64,000 bases of DNA from Callaeas wilsoni (lineage: Eukaryota > Chordata > Aves > Passeriformes > Callaeidae): positions 372,001 to 436,000 of the forward strand of contig VWPU01012707.1 in NCBI GenBank assembly GCA_013398955.1, read 5' to 3'. A program made the position numbers and the translations under genes. Shown piece by piece: positions 27,871 to 40,100 of the stretch. The notes below the pieces were generated by a model. It worked only from the letters and a program-made list of their open reading frames with translations, was not told where the DNA came from and made no database searches. The stretch's first letter is position 1, and each line of letters opens with the position of its first letter.

Positions 27871-30634
27871 GGGTCTGTAGTGTTTCATAAGCAGAGAAAG
27901 ATGCTTCTCCAAAAGAAATTTTAAAATAATGTAACCTTCATTTTGGGATGTAGAAAAGGAGTGTGGGTTACCAAACTCAGAGCTGGTGGGACTTTATCTA
28001 GATTTATCAGGAATACCTGCCCATATATGATTGAACCCTCAGAGGCCCCCACCTCTGGGAGCACCTGGGTTCAGAAGCGATGTGAATATACTGCATACTG
28101 TCCGGAAAAGCACAAATAAGTGAACAAAAGTTTAAAAAATTATCATTGAAAAATAGTCAGGTGATTTAGAAATGGAAAACTGTCTAATGATGAAGAGCCC
28201 ACTAGGCACACATCTCAGTGAAAACTTTCCTCTGTCAGATAAATACTTACACTTTGCTTAAAATATACATGACTTTTTTCATACCTAATTTTGTCAGTAT
28301 TTTGGGGCATCTGAGAATTCAGGATACTGAACTTCACAAAGGAAATGCTGCTGCTATATAAAGATAATTACATGAGCAGTACAACATATCAGACTTATGT
28401 ACTGGGTAAAGTATAAATTGTTGCTGTGCTAATCTACCCATGACTGGCCATTGGTACCATGCCCAGGAACTTAAAGAAATGTCTTAGTTGTTTCAGTCTA
28501 GAGAGCTGAAGTCTGAGTAAGTGACAGAATGGCAGCTCAAAGTGTTAAACATAGACACAAAATAAACCTTTACAGGGAGCATTTATCAATTGGTCACCAT
28601 GTCCTCTGGTTCCAGCTGAGACATGGCTAATTTATGTGAAAAAAATTAAATTATATGCCATGGATTGGAATCTGTATTATACAACTTTCTGTGCTACCAG
28701 AGTCTACTTTCTTGAAACTCCAGTAGATGAACTTGTCATTCATCTGAATGGAGTTCTCTTTTCGCACTAGTTTTTTTTCCAGCTGGAGTAGTACCTCCTG
28801 AAGTTAGTAGCAACATTATCACCTGCAAATGCTAATATGTTAACCAAAGTTAAAATGTTTAATTATTTTGCCAGGCTTTTTGCATTTACAAGTATTGTTA
28901 GTACGAGTTCCTTGCTGTCTTGTCTATAATCAATATTACAAAGATTATTTATTGTAGTAATAAGTACCTACAAAAACATTTTGCTATTGCTATGCTTTGA
29001 GGTACTAGTAGCAACAGGAAAATATGGAAAAGTGCCCAAACCAGTTCCACATTCCAACTGAAATTTAGTTACTTTCATAATTAAGATAGAAGCCAATATA
29101 AAGCTGGCAATTTATTGCTTGGTCCTGCTGACAGTCATCATTTTATCCTAGGGGAGCACATATCTTGGGAAACAGTTCTATTTAATTTGCAACCATAATC
29201 AAATGATGTGATTTTATTTATGTATGAATTTTATTTACAAGTGGATTTCAGCAGGATGGGGCTCACAACCTTGGGTAATCAAACTGCAAGGGCTTACAGC
29301 TATTCTTAAAAGTAAAATGAGTGGGATTTTCTATAGCTTTGATCCACTGCTAAATAGCTCAAACCTGCCATTAGTGTAGTCTGTCACCAGTCTCTGGAAA
29401 CGTTTTTTACTTTCATTTGCTTTGCTAGCCTAAAAGAACACTCACAATTTTGCTAGAGACCTACTCAATACAGTAGCTAGCAGTAATTAGTACTATTGTT
29501 TTCTTTTAGTATTTTTTGCTTTTCTGCTAACGCTATTTACTTTTCAGGAAAACAACTCAGTGGCTTCAAATCAGAGACAGCTTGACATTTCTCAGATGTG
29601 GACAAGGAAGAAGGCCCATGATGTGCTGCGGAGATATGCGTTCTACAGGTTGTTGTAGAAACTGAACCAAGTTGAGGATGCCTCCTTGGACTGTAAGCTT
29701 CTTGTATGGGTATCGACTGTCAGACAACAACCTCGAGAGCAATCCCAGGAGCTGTGTTCACAGGTGACAAGGTAAAATCCATGGGAAGAGGTTGGAATAG
29801 TTTCCAGCTAACATTTAGCTGCCTTTGGTTGTGACACAATTTGAGGGAGCATTACAGACACGAGACCTGTTTGGCTGGACCGAGTTCAGCTGTCTACTAC
29901 TGTACTTTTCCACCTTTGAATGGGAATCAGAGCAGATGGAAATTTCCATCTTGGATTAGCTAGGAGGAGATTTAGATTTCCTGTGATTTAGTCCAATCAT
30001 GGCTGTGTAGTAGAAGCAGAAAACTCCTAAGCTCCTTGCAGCTTCATATAATAACCTTCATTGACCTTGTCAACATCATGTATAACACAATCTATTTTCT
30101 CCTTGTGATCTGTAAAATCATACTGTAGGTGCAATACAACTTGAGAGTAAGGGAATAAGTGGCTGCAAGAGGGCACTGGAATTCCAGCTTTAGTTAAAAG
30201 GCTTTAGTCATACTCCAATATTACATGAAGGGGAGTCCACATCCAAGAATTTCAAGACTGGTGTTCAAAAATGTCACCCATGAGATACTGCCTAAGCCAT
30301 GTATTCAATAATTGCTACACTGAAAATATGCAGTGTAACTAGGAAAGGGTTAAAGGCTTATTGAAATTGAAGAATTGTTCTTAATGGGTGCAAAACTCCA
30401 TCTGCTTTCACAGTGAGATTAAAAAAATTATGGTACTATCTATGCCATCCATTTCCTTCTCCTCTGATGCATTATAATAACATTTAAAGAAAGAACTAGC
30501 CACCACATGGTTTTCTATATTATGCAAACTGAACTTTTCAAATCCATGAAGAATGTCAGGAGAAGTTGTCAGTCTTGTACATGGATCATTACCAGTTTGA
30601 AAGGTGAGACTCAGAACCGCAGATTGTAGGTTAG

Positions 30635-30740
30635 CTTTTCTCTCTCTCTCCCTCTCTCTCCCTCTCTTTCTCTCTCTCTCTCTCTCCCTCTCTTTCTCTC
30701 TCTCTCTCTCTTCCTTCCTCTTCTTCTTCCCTTCTCCCTT
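30635..30740. repeat. Pyrimidine-only (CT)n tract, 106 nt
   Basis: An uninterrupted run of C and T on the plus strand, mostly TC dinucleotides with CCC and TTT interruptions, followed by further pyrimidine-rich sequence to about 30780. It accounts for the long low-complexity reading frames on both strands here (Ser/Leu/Phe-rich one way, Arg/Glu/Lys-rich the other), which should not be annotated as genes. Confidence 0.95.
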
Positions 30741-33700
30741 GCTCTTCTCATTTATTTTATTTTCTTCTTTTCTTCCTGTATTTCTTTGCAATAAGAGGCA
30801 GAGCTTTTCAAGATAACGTAAGGGATCGTTCAGAGAAATCATCTAGGAGAGCAGAAAATGCTTTTCCCATTTGAAAATGCTTTTTAGTTAAGCATTGAAG
30901 CAAGTGCTGCAAAATAAAAGAGACTTTAACATTGTTTACTTCTGCTGAGCCAGGAAGTAAAAACTATCAAATGCTTATGGCTTAGTTATTCCAGACTTAC
31001 TTAGCCTGGGATGCTAACGTTTTTTAGCTTCAGCACATATGCTTGCTTTGCTATCTACACTCATGATAAGCACAGGTGAAGATGGACATCATATTGCATA
31101 AATTACAATGTTCAGGATGAAGAACACCTTACCTCAGTGATGCTTTGTGTACCATAAAGGTCTGTCCTCTTAGCCTGTTGAATTATACTGTTTTAAATCC
31201 CACTTATAATAAAAAGACTTTTATTTTTAAAGAAAACACCAGGCTTGAAAAACCAGCTGTCTTTATTTTAGCATAGGCTTTGAAATTTTTTTGTCATGAT
31301 TACTTACCTAAAGAGCTATATTCAAGTAAAGATCTGTGAATCTGCCTGCCTGCTTAGTCCTGGAAATATTAAATTACTCTCTTAGATTTTTCAAATTAAT
31401 TTCTAATTTAGACATCTATGAATGTCACTGTGCCTATATATCTCTGTGGGTTATGAGACCATAATCCAGCTAGAGAAAAACATTCTTATCCTCGGTTTCC
31501 CAGGGTGAAAGTCTATCACTGTGCCTTGGAGGGGGTACCAGTGTTGGACAGCACAGGCGTGACTGTGGTCCCAGCTGCCAGACCCAGAGCTTCCCCTCAC
31601 AGCTCATTGCCCGGGCTATTTACTTAAAGCTCTATTTTTGGGGCTCAGAAATTTTCCTCTGTTGGCTCTAAGGTCTGTCAGAAGAAAGCTTATCCTGGTA
31701 ACACAGGTCTCTCTCGACATGGAAAAGCTGGGAGTTCAAATTAGTCAGCATTTGAGGAAGGGTCACAAAAAAGTTTTCATGATTCCTGTGTTGTTAGAGA
31801 ATACTGGAGGATGAAAATGGAAATCTCTAAGGGAAGGAAGCAAGATGCACAAAAATGCCCTGCAGCATTCTTGGATTGATGCCTCAGAACAAAGACTTTC
31901 AGCACCATGCTTTTAAATAGAATTTTATTTTGGCTGGTTTTGGGTGTATCAGCTTGCTGGTTCCTTAGACTTCTTGTGGTACCTTTTATCCTACATCATG
32001 TACAGATATTTTGCAGACTTCGGTCAGCAATCTGAAATTTGCACCCAAGTTTCCACATCTGCCACAACTGAAGATGGCAGAATCTGAGGCCCTCCACTAA
32101 AAGATGATCAAATGAAATGCTTGCAAGTGACTCTTCCAGCTATGCTGGTGGGTCTGCTCCAGCATCCTGACCTAAAATGATTATTCCTGAATCAGAAACC
32201 AGGTACTAAAGAGCTGTTTTGACTAGGTATAAGCACTGCTTTCTGATCTTCTAATTTCTGGTTAATCCCGAAACAGTTTAGACTCTGATACACAGAATAG
32301 TGTTCGTAGAGGAACATAGCAGAGAGCAGATTTTTTACTACAACTGCTTTTCAAAGCTAAAAGATCTTTCTCCTTTTTAAATTATTTTAAATGTGGGCTT
32401 TTTCAATATCCATCAAATTTAAACTATTCTCAGCAGGTATTTTTCTCTGCCATGTACATCAAGTGTTCAGCTATAACAATAAAAAATGTTTAAGAAATCT
32501 CAGGCACTTTTATTGACAAATAGCTTTTCTTTGCAGATCACAATTTTAGCTCTTGTTAAATTATCACTAATACATGTTGGACTGTACAGCATTCAGAAAA
32601 TATTATTTTTAAAATAGTAGATTTGTATTGTTAAGGAAAGTTGTGCAGAAATTGAACATTGTGCAGGTGAAATAACATACATCAGCTTCCAAAAACAAAA
32701 GGCAAAAGTATTAGGGATTAACACTGACAAGAGTTCAGTTCAAGTGATTGTTAAAACCATAAACCGTCAAATGAAGTTTGCAGAGACAAAGAACTAAGCT
32801 GGTAACTGAAGTTATAATTTCTGACTATATTGCTGCAAAGTGACCTGTTCTATGTGCAGGCCTGACCACTGGGGGATATCCTCAGGTGCTCTGGGGCAGC
32901 AGGGTGTCACCATCAGAGAAAGTGGCATCCTGCTGTGGGCTGCCAAGGGCAGGGCAGGACAGGGGGCAGGACTAGACTTCTGGACATCTAAGGGGTCACT
33001 AGAAGCCTTCCAGTCCTGCCAGCAGCTGCACATAACATGCAAGAGTATTTTTGTTGTTGTTTTTCACATGTGAGGTGGTTTGGTATTTACACCTAATCAA
33101 AGAGTTGTAAGATCCAGGATTTTTTTTGCTGCACTCTTCCCAAGCTGCTGTGCTGCACTGCTCTTCAGTGAGCCCTTGAGCTATAGGCTGGTTGATTTTA
33201 AACAAACTAGACCCTGGCAGTAAACAAACACAGTCATTTCATTTTAAAAGTACATAAAGGGATTTACGCTGCAAGATTGATCTTATTACCTGAATTGTAA
33301 AAGAGAAAAGAGAAGATTTTTCCAGGGTACACATGGGTTGTGGTTTCTGGTAATCTAAATGCGCATCTTCCAAAATAAAGTGGAAGTACACTAAATATAG
33401 CATAGCCAATAGCCATAGAAAAGGAGAACAAAGACCTGGCACATATTCCCAGTGAAGTACATGGCAAAAGCTCTTTTTAATTCATCAGGAATGGGATTAC
33501 AAATAAATAGTAAGTCACAAATATTACTTATGTACTATTACAGTAAACTAAATAGACTCATCCAATTCAAAGAAAAAAAACCCCACCTTTTATATGGAAA
33601 TTATAAACAAAGCAATTTACAAATAGTTAATGTCACCATGTATTAATTAACTGTTAAAATAATTATGGGTGCATTTCCACCATTTGTTCTCATACAAATG

Positions 33701-35114
33701 CTGGTCAAAGCAAGGAATATAATAGCAACATATGAAGAGTGTTTCTGCTGGTCATCCGCATGGTGATCTGTGCCTGCAGTCAGAGCTAAATCCACTCGTT
33801 GGGTACCCAGATCGCCACACTCTGAAATCCTTTTTCCTCCATTTCAATGCTTTCAGGTGGGGAATATAATATCAATATTAATCTCTGCACTGCAGAGTTG
33901 TTAATTTTTACTTAAAACATTCCTAAAAACTTTAAAAATAAGTTAGCAATAATAACAAATAAACTTTGCATCTGACTCATTCCTTAAACTTCTGGCAAAA
34001 TAAGTTAAAAATCCTGGTGATACCCTACTTTCCCAGTACTACCAACTTGATTATTCACAACTGGATTACTTACAGGATATGGTCTCCAAAAACATCATGC
34101 TTAATCATTAACTTTCGTCACTAATTTGGTACATTATGACACAATTAAGATGCTGGTCACTGAAAGTCAGTTTATATAATTCTCTGTTTAATTTCAACAA
34201 ATTACAAAAACATGAAGTCCAGGAGATGACCAACTTTACAAATCTCTCCCTTGTCTCTTTTTGTATTATCCACAGCATACACCAATTTTAGTGAAAATAG
34301 TTTTTAAAAATGCCTCCTTCATTAAACAATTTGACTCTTTTTTCTTGTTTACTAAGATACTTAACCATAATCTGCCCTGAAAAAGTAGTTTAGGGAACTT
34401 CTGTGGTCTGAATCATGTGAGAATTCAGACATGACAGGCCTTTCTTGTCATATTGATTCTATGAATAAGTCAGAAAGTAAAGAAAATGAACAGCTGAGAA
34501 TCAGTTGGCACAAACAGCTTTAGCTTTACTGAAAACTGTATCACTTGTTACTGTCGACAGCTTCTCAAGAGTTCTCCTAACTGGTGCAAAATGGTTATTT
34601 TCTTCCACGAAGATATGCAACTTGAAGAGAGAATACTGGTGTCAAAGCCTGATTTAATGGAGAAGTGCATTCATGGACCCCTGTAGACCTCATTGTCATA
34701 TTCAAGGCTATCTTTACAACAGCCAATTCTGTATTGTGAACATTAATAAAACTTGGGGGCAGTTCAGAAGCAGTTAGCAGATTTCCTTTGGCTAAACAAC
34801 AGTTGCCACATGTTTGTAAGGCTTTGCAGAGCAGACCTGTGGAGATTTAAAATATCACATCCAGTGGAAGTGGTGAACATAAGGCCAAAAACAGGACTGT
34901 CTTCCCTTTTTCGTGGTTTATGAAAAAGTAAAAAAACTGTTTAACAAGCAGAAAATAATCTATCCCTAACAAAAGGGAGAATAATGAGCCTGTTAACCTA
35001 AAATTAATATGTTTGCTCATTTGTTTAAAGATAAAATATTTTGCCACAAGGACAGTAAAGCACTGGAGAACATAAGTCAGGGAAATTGTGCATGTTGGGT
35101 TTCATGTTGAAGAG

Positions 35115-35225
35115 TTTGAAGATGACAAGACAAATCCGTGAGCAACCTGGTCTGAATAGAGTAATAGCCTTGCTTTGAGCAAGATTGGGTACTTCTGAGA
35201 TCCCTTCCACTTGAAATAGTGGTGC
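35115..35225 (+). mobile_element. Old CR1 3'-end fragment, plus strand
   Basis: GTGAGCAACCTGGTCTGAAT, then GCCTTGCTTTGAGCAAGATT, then GAGATCCCTTCCACTTGAAA follow the order and spacing of the CR1 3' end (…GAGCAACCTGGTCT… TTTGAGCAG… GGTCCCTTCCAACCT…). It is diverged and lacks the terminal ATTCTATG repeats. Confidence 0.7.
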
Positions 35226-36794
35226 ACTGTTATCACTGCTCTTGAATAATTGGGAAATTACTAACAGAACTGGAAGGTGATACCTTAAAGAGCACTCTTT
35301 GCTGGTCTTCCTCTCTATGCCTGCAGGACCAAAGGCCTGAACAAGCCATGAGCTCTCACACTGCACATGCTTCTGGGAAAATAGCATACCATGTAATCCA
35401 AGATTTGCATCTTGGATTAGTTATTGTATTAGTGCTTGTATCAGCATTTCCCTCTGCTACCTGCCTTCATTTAGCCAAGTGTTGTATGTCTGTGATGATA
35501 ATGATTACTGCAGGGAATCAATAAACATGATTTGTATAGTGGCAGCTCCTGATTGCCCCAGTGATGGTCATAGCCCTATTTCGCCACTGTATAAAAAAAT
35601 TGTGATAGTAGCCTCAATCAGGCTAAAAACCGTGGTGTCATGCACCAATACTTACATCAATACTTACACAGAACCATTAATTAAGAAAAAGTGCTTCTTT
35701 AATAATTCACTGCAGCTGAACCTGCAACTCATAGTTACAGGAAACAAACTACATATACAACAATGCTATACACTGCATTCTGGCATTACAGATGTTATGA
35801 CTGACATCTCTAAATATGCACTACCAAAAATAAATGTAAACCATTAATCAAAAACCAAAAGCGTTTTTTGGTCGTTGTTGTTGTTAAGAAAAATGGACAC
35901 TATCTTTAAAAGACAGATTGATGTTTACAGCTGTCATACGGATGTCCCAAGGCATGATCCAATCTAAATACATGCAGCTTTCATTCAGACTACTAATTAT
36001 GCTCTTTACAAATTATCACAGATCTTCACAACAGGTAAGGCTGTAGTCTTTAAGGTGAAAAATGTGTAACAACCAAATAGAATATCATTATCTGAAGATT
36101 TCTTTGAACTCCAGCTTACATTCTGCCCACATTGCACTGTCTTTGTGTTTAGAACATTACAATATTAACACAGTCTAGTAACCTTAAACTGCCACCTGTC
36201 CTGCAGAGATCACAAGCCTCCTGGTGAAGATGCACTTGATCGACAGATTGACTGTTAAATCTTCAGCACTGTCTTATGGTTTCATTCCTCAAGGGGATAT
36301 ATCTACTTTTGGCAGAGAGGTATGATGATAATTTAGTCTCCATTTGTACAGATCAACTCAGATCTATCAACATATTCCTATCCAGAGAATTTTTTTTTTT
36401 TCTTTTTTTTTTATGAGAGCAACAACATATTTTAGTGAGGTCCTGGAAGGATGTAGACTAAACATATGCCTAAGTATGCATTCTCCTTCCAGGTTACAAG
36501 GTGCTTAATAGATAAAGTGCCGTGTAAGTGGTCATGCCGCTCTTCTCCATTTTTTGTGCATTTTTGACTGGTCTGCAAACTATGGGTTCAAGATAGTCCC
36601 CTGCCCGATCTTTTGTTTGTGATCAACGCTGTTTCAAACAGAGCTGGAATCTAGAAAACAGAAAACCAATATGCTCTCTGACAACCTCCAAATGAGTAAT
36701 AACAAGGATTTGTATTTGAAATATTAAAATCTAAATTTCATTATTCTGCTACCCTGAGAATGGGGCAAATTGCCAGTGATAATGGCTATGCACA

Positions 36795-36800
36795 TTTATT
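36795..36800 (-). terminator. SLC13A1: Candidate poly(A) signal of SLC13A1
   Basis: TTTATT on the plus strand is AATAAA on the coding strand, about 240 nt past the SLC13A1 stop codon. It is the first canonical hexamer I noticed downstream of the stop. Use of this site is inferred from position only; a more distal site is equally possible. Confidence 0.4.
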
Positions 36801-37041
36801 TTTTTCCTTCATAACATGAAGATATAAAAATTCAGACTAGCTGAACTAGATTAGAAACCTGATCTAACTATGATCTTTAGAAAGTCTAGCACTCTTCCTG
36901 ATTAGACTCTCAGACTGGATCATCAGTCTCCGGGACTGTAAAATACAGCATTTATAGTAACGTAGATCCTTATCATTGTGGTGACTGAAAGCATTTTAAG
37001 TGACTCACCACATGTGAGAAAAAAAAAAGAAACTTTTTTTT

Positions 37042-37185
37042 TTACAGCCCAGTGCCATTTGTAGATGGAATGATAGGTGCCCAACTTGGGTAAGTATAAA
37101 GATCAAATATAGGCACTATCCATGTCATAATTGCAAGCATAACTACAGCAACTCCGATGATGTTAATACCCAAGCCAGCTTTCAC
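37042..37185 (-). CDS. SLC13A1: SLC13A1 exon 15 (last coding exon)
   Basis: Encodes residues 560-606, [11 protein letters not shown] through a final membrane segment to [10 protein letters not shown] and the C-terminal tail ending STNGTGL, then TAA. The acceptor is CTTCTTTAG|GTG, phase 0. The N-G-T near the end is a potential extracellular N-glycosylation site. The stop is followed immediately by an A-rich stretch. Confidence 0.96.
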   Translation of the reverse strand: MKAGLGINIIGVAVVMLAIMTWIVPIFDLYTYPSWAPIIPSTNGTGL

Positions 37186-40100
37186 CTAAAGAAGAGGAAA
37201 AAGAAAGCAGAAACATGCATTAAGACACTGAAGGAAATTTTTTAAATGCCAAAAATCCCCTTTAGGACTTTTGCTTAAAACTCACCATGTCCATAATAGT
37301 TAAATGACCATATGAAAATACAATGGCATTGGCTGGGTTTGCTACAGGAAGCAGGAATGCAAAGGAAGTACACAAGGTAGCAGGTATCAAAATGAAAAGT
37401 GGGTTCACATGAATGGCTTCAGCCTACCAAAAAATGAAAGAGTACAGCTGTCAAGGGATGCATTTGCCAAATTAAATACAGAATACAAACTTCTTATATT
37501 AACACAACTGAAATGTGAATAGAATTGCCAGTTTAAACAGTGAGAAATCACTTTATTTGGTAACTCACTTTTAAAGAATATTATACAGGCACGAAAAACA
37601 AAAACACTGCATGAAAGATGATAAACCTAAATTTGTATATAATACATTATTGATGATCCAGATGAAGGGATCGAGTGTACCCTCAGTAAAGTTGCAAAAG
37701 ACACTACGTTGGGTGAGAGTGTTGATCTGCTGGGGAGTAGGAAGGCTCTGCAGAGGGATCAGGACAGGCTGGATGGATAAGGTTCAACAAGATCGAATGG
37801 CAGGTCCTGCCCCAGGGTCACAACAATGCCAGGCAGCTCCACAGGCTGGGGCAGACAGGCTGGAAAGATGCTGGGTGGAAAAGGACCTGGCAGTGTTGGT
37901 TGACTGGAGCTGAACATGATCCAGTGTGTGCCCAGGTGGCCAAGAAGGCCAATGGCATCCTGGCCTCTGTCAGCAATAGTGNNNNNNNNNNNNNNNNNNN
38001 NNNNNNNNNNNNNNNNNNNNNNNNNNNNNNNNNNNNNNNNNNNNNNNNNNNNNNNNNNNNNNNNNNNNNNNNNNNNNNNNNNNNNNNNNNNNNNNNNNNN
38101 NNNNNNNNNNAATGGAGTTGGGGTCGGGAGCACAAGTCCTTATGAGGAGCAGCTGAAGGAGCTGGGGGTGTTCAGTCTGGAGAAAGGAGGCTCAGGGGAG
38201 ACCTTATCACAGTCTACAACTGCCTGAAAGGAGGGTGATGAGGGTCGGTCTCTTCTCCCAGACAACTAGTGATAGGACAAGAGGAAATGGCCTCAAGCTG
38301 CACCAAGGGAGGTTCAGGCTGGACATCAGGAAGAATTTCTTTAGTGAAAGGATTGTTAAACACTGAAATGGACTGCCCACAAAGGTGGTGGAGTCATCAT
38401 CTATGGAAGTGTCCAAAAAACAATTGGACAGAGCACTTAGTGTCATGGTTTAGTTGGCAAAGTGGTTATCAGTCAAAGTCTGGACACGATGATCTCAGAA
38501 ATCTTTTCCAAACTAAATGATTCTGTAATTCTGTGAAAAGAGGAGTAACATTTCTTTGAAAGAAAGAGAAAGGCATTAGTATGTGTCAAGGCTGGCCAAA
38601 AGGAAAAGCTACAGACTAGAAGACAATCAGGAAGTTTTGAAGAAGAAAGAATCAGATGTTTTGATAAAGATGAAAAGAAAGGACAGAACTGATCTAAGGA
38701 CAGAAGAAATGAGAATTACATACAAAGCACATCTATTAGCCCTCTCTCCTCTTTGTGACAACCTGCAGGGTTAACTATTTTTGCTGAAGATGCAGTCCTG
38801 AAGAAGCCTTAAGAGAATTGTCCTTTTAAGAGCTTCAAATACTCACAAATAGTAATGACAGCATCAATTTTGACATGCTGAACTGTACTGGATTTTTCTG
38901 ACGAAATTTTCCTCACAGTGGCTTGTATGTTTTGGATTTGTGCTGAACACAGTGCTGACAATATGGGGATGTTTCCCTTCTGGCTGAGCAGTACTTACAC
39001 AGAGCAAAGACCTTTTCTGTTTTTCTCACTGCCACGCTGATGAGGAGGCTGGGGTGAAACTGGTAGGAGACACAGTTGGGACAGGTGACCCAAACTGACC
39101 AAGGCAGATTCCATACCATATGGCATCATGCTCAGTATATAAAGCAGGGGAAGTTCGGAGGGGCAGCATTTCTTACCTCCAGTAACTGTTACGTGTGATG
39201 GGGCTCTGCTCTCCTGGAGATGGCTGAACAGTAACTTGCCCAGGGGAAGCAGTGAATTAATTACTTGTTTGGTTTGCTTACATGTGGGCTTTTGCGTTCC
39301 CTGTTAAACTGACTTTATCTCAACCCATGAGTTTTCGAGCTTTTCCCCTTCTAATTCTGTCCAAGACCCCGCTGGTGTGGGAGTGAGTGAGCGGCTGCCT
39401 GTGGCTTCATTGCTGTCTGGGTTTAAATCAAGAAATGAGCTTTTACCTAATTTTACTGAATTTTCAGCATCTCTTGTTAGAAACACCTAAAGCAACCAAG
39501 TATCCAATGCACAATACCGGACAGCAAAAAACCTGCATGAAGTATTTTATTGAGACTTTTAAAAACTGCTTCTTTGAGCAGCTGCATTATTACATGGATG
39601 ACAGAGCAGATTCTGATTAAAAATAAGCTTGTTATACTCACCAAAGGAGATAGTATGGGCAAAAAGATTGTAATGGTAGCTGGATTGCTGGCTACTTCTG
39701 TTACTGAAGTGACAATAAGGCAGGATATCAGGATAACCAGCCACAAGGGTAATGATCCTAGAGGGGTCAATTTACTTGCTACCCACTCAGAAAGTTTTGA
39801 AACCTGCATAAGGAACGTGAGAACGTGATTATGTTTAGCAAGTCACTGAAAGGAAAATTTAAAAAATTATATATAACAGGACTTTACTCATCTGCTAATT
39901 GTGAACTATTTAGATAAAAGAGAAAAATCTGAAATATTTTCCATATTCCTACCACGGTTTTAAGACCATTTTTCTAATTCAATGATGCCCTATAGGAGCC
40001 CATGCAAACTATATTTCATTTATTTGTATTTGCATCTCTGAGATGGTTAGAGGATTCGTATTCAGAAAACGGTAATACGAGTATATTAGGCTTCATAGCC

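Larger units (their letters stand above)
27871..36794. other. Intergenic stretch downstream of SLC13A1, no gene seen
   Basis: AT-rich sequence with no recognisable exon. It holds the pyrimidine tract at 30635-30740 and a CR1 tail near 35115-35225. A 122-codon open frame at 35479-35847 has no recognisable motif and is treated as chance. The part nearest 36.8 kb could include distal 3'UTR of SLC13A1 if a later poly(A) site is used. Confidence 0.5.
37424..39641 (-). other. SLC13A1: SLC13A1 intron 13, filled with CR1 and LTR
   Basis: This intron holds a CR1 fragment (37652-38537, interrupted by Ns) and an ERVL-like LTR (38924-39430). Both lie on the plus strand, antisense to the gene. About half or more of the intron is therefore repeat-derived. 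Confidence 0.85.

Noticed and set aside
30408..30842. 144-codon minus-strand frame rich in Arg/Glu/Lys and its plus-strand Ser/Leu counterpart
   Set aside because: They are translations of the CT simple repeat, not genes.
35479..35847. 122-codon plus-strand open frame
   Set aside because: No recognisable domain, no signal of family membership, and AT-rich surroundings. Frames of this size are expected by chance in 64 kb.
37611..38227. Open frames of 81-124 codons around the N run
   Set aside because: They consist of CR1 sequence and run through or up to 129 undetermined bases, so the frames are artefactual.
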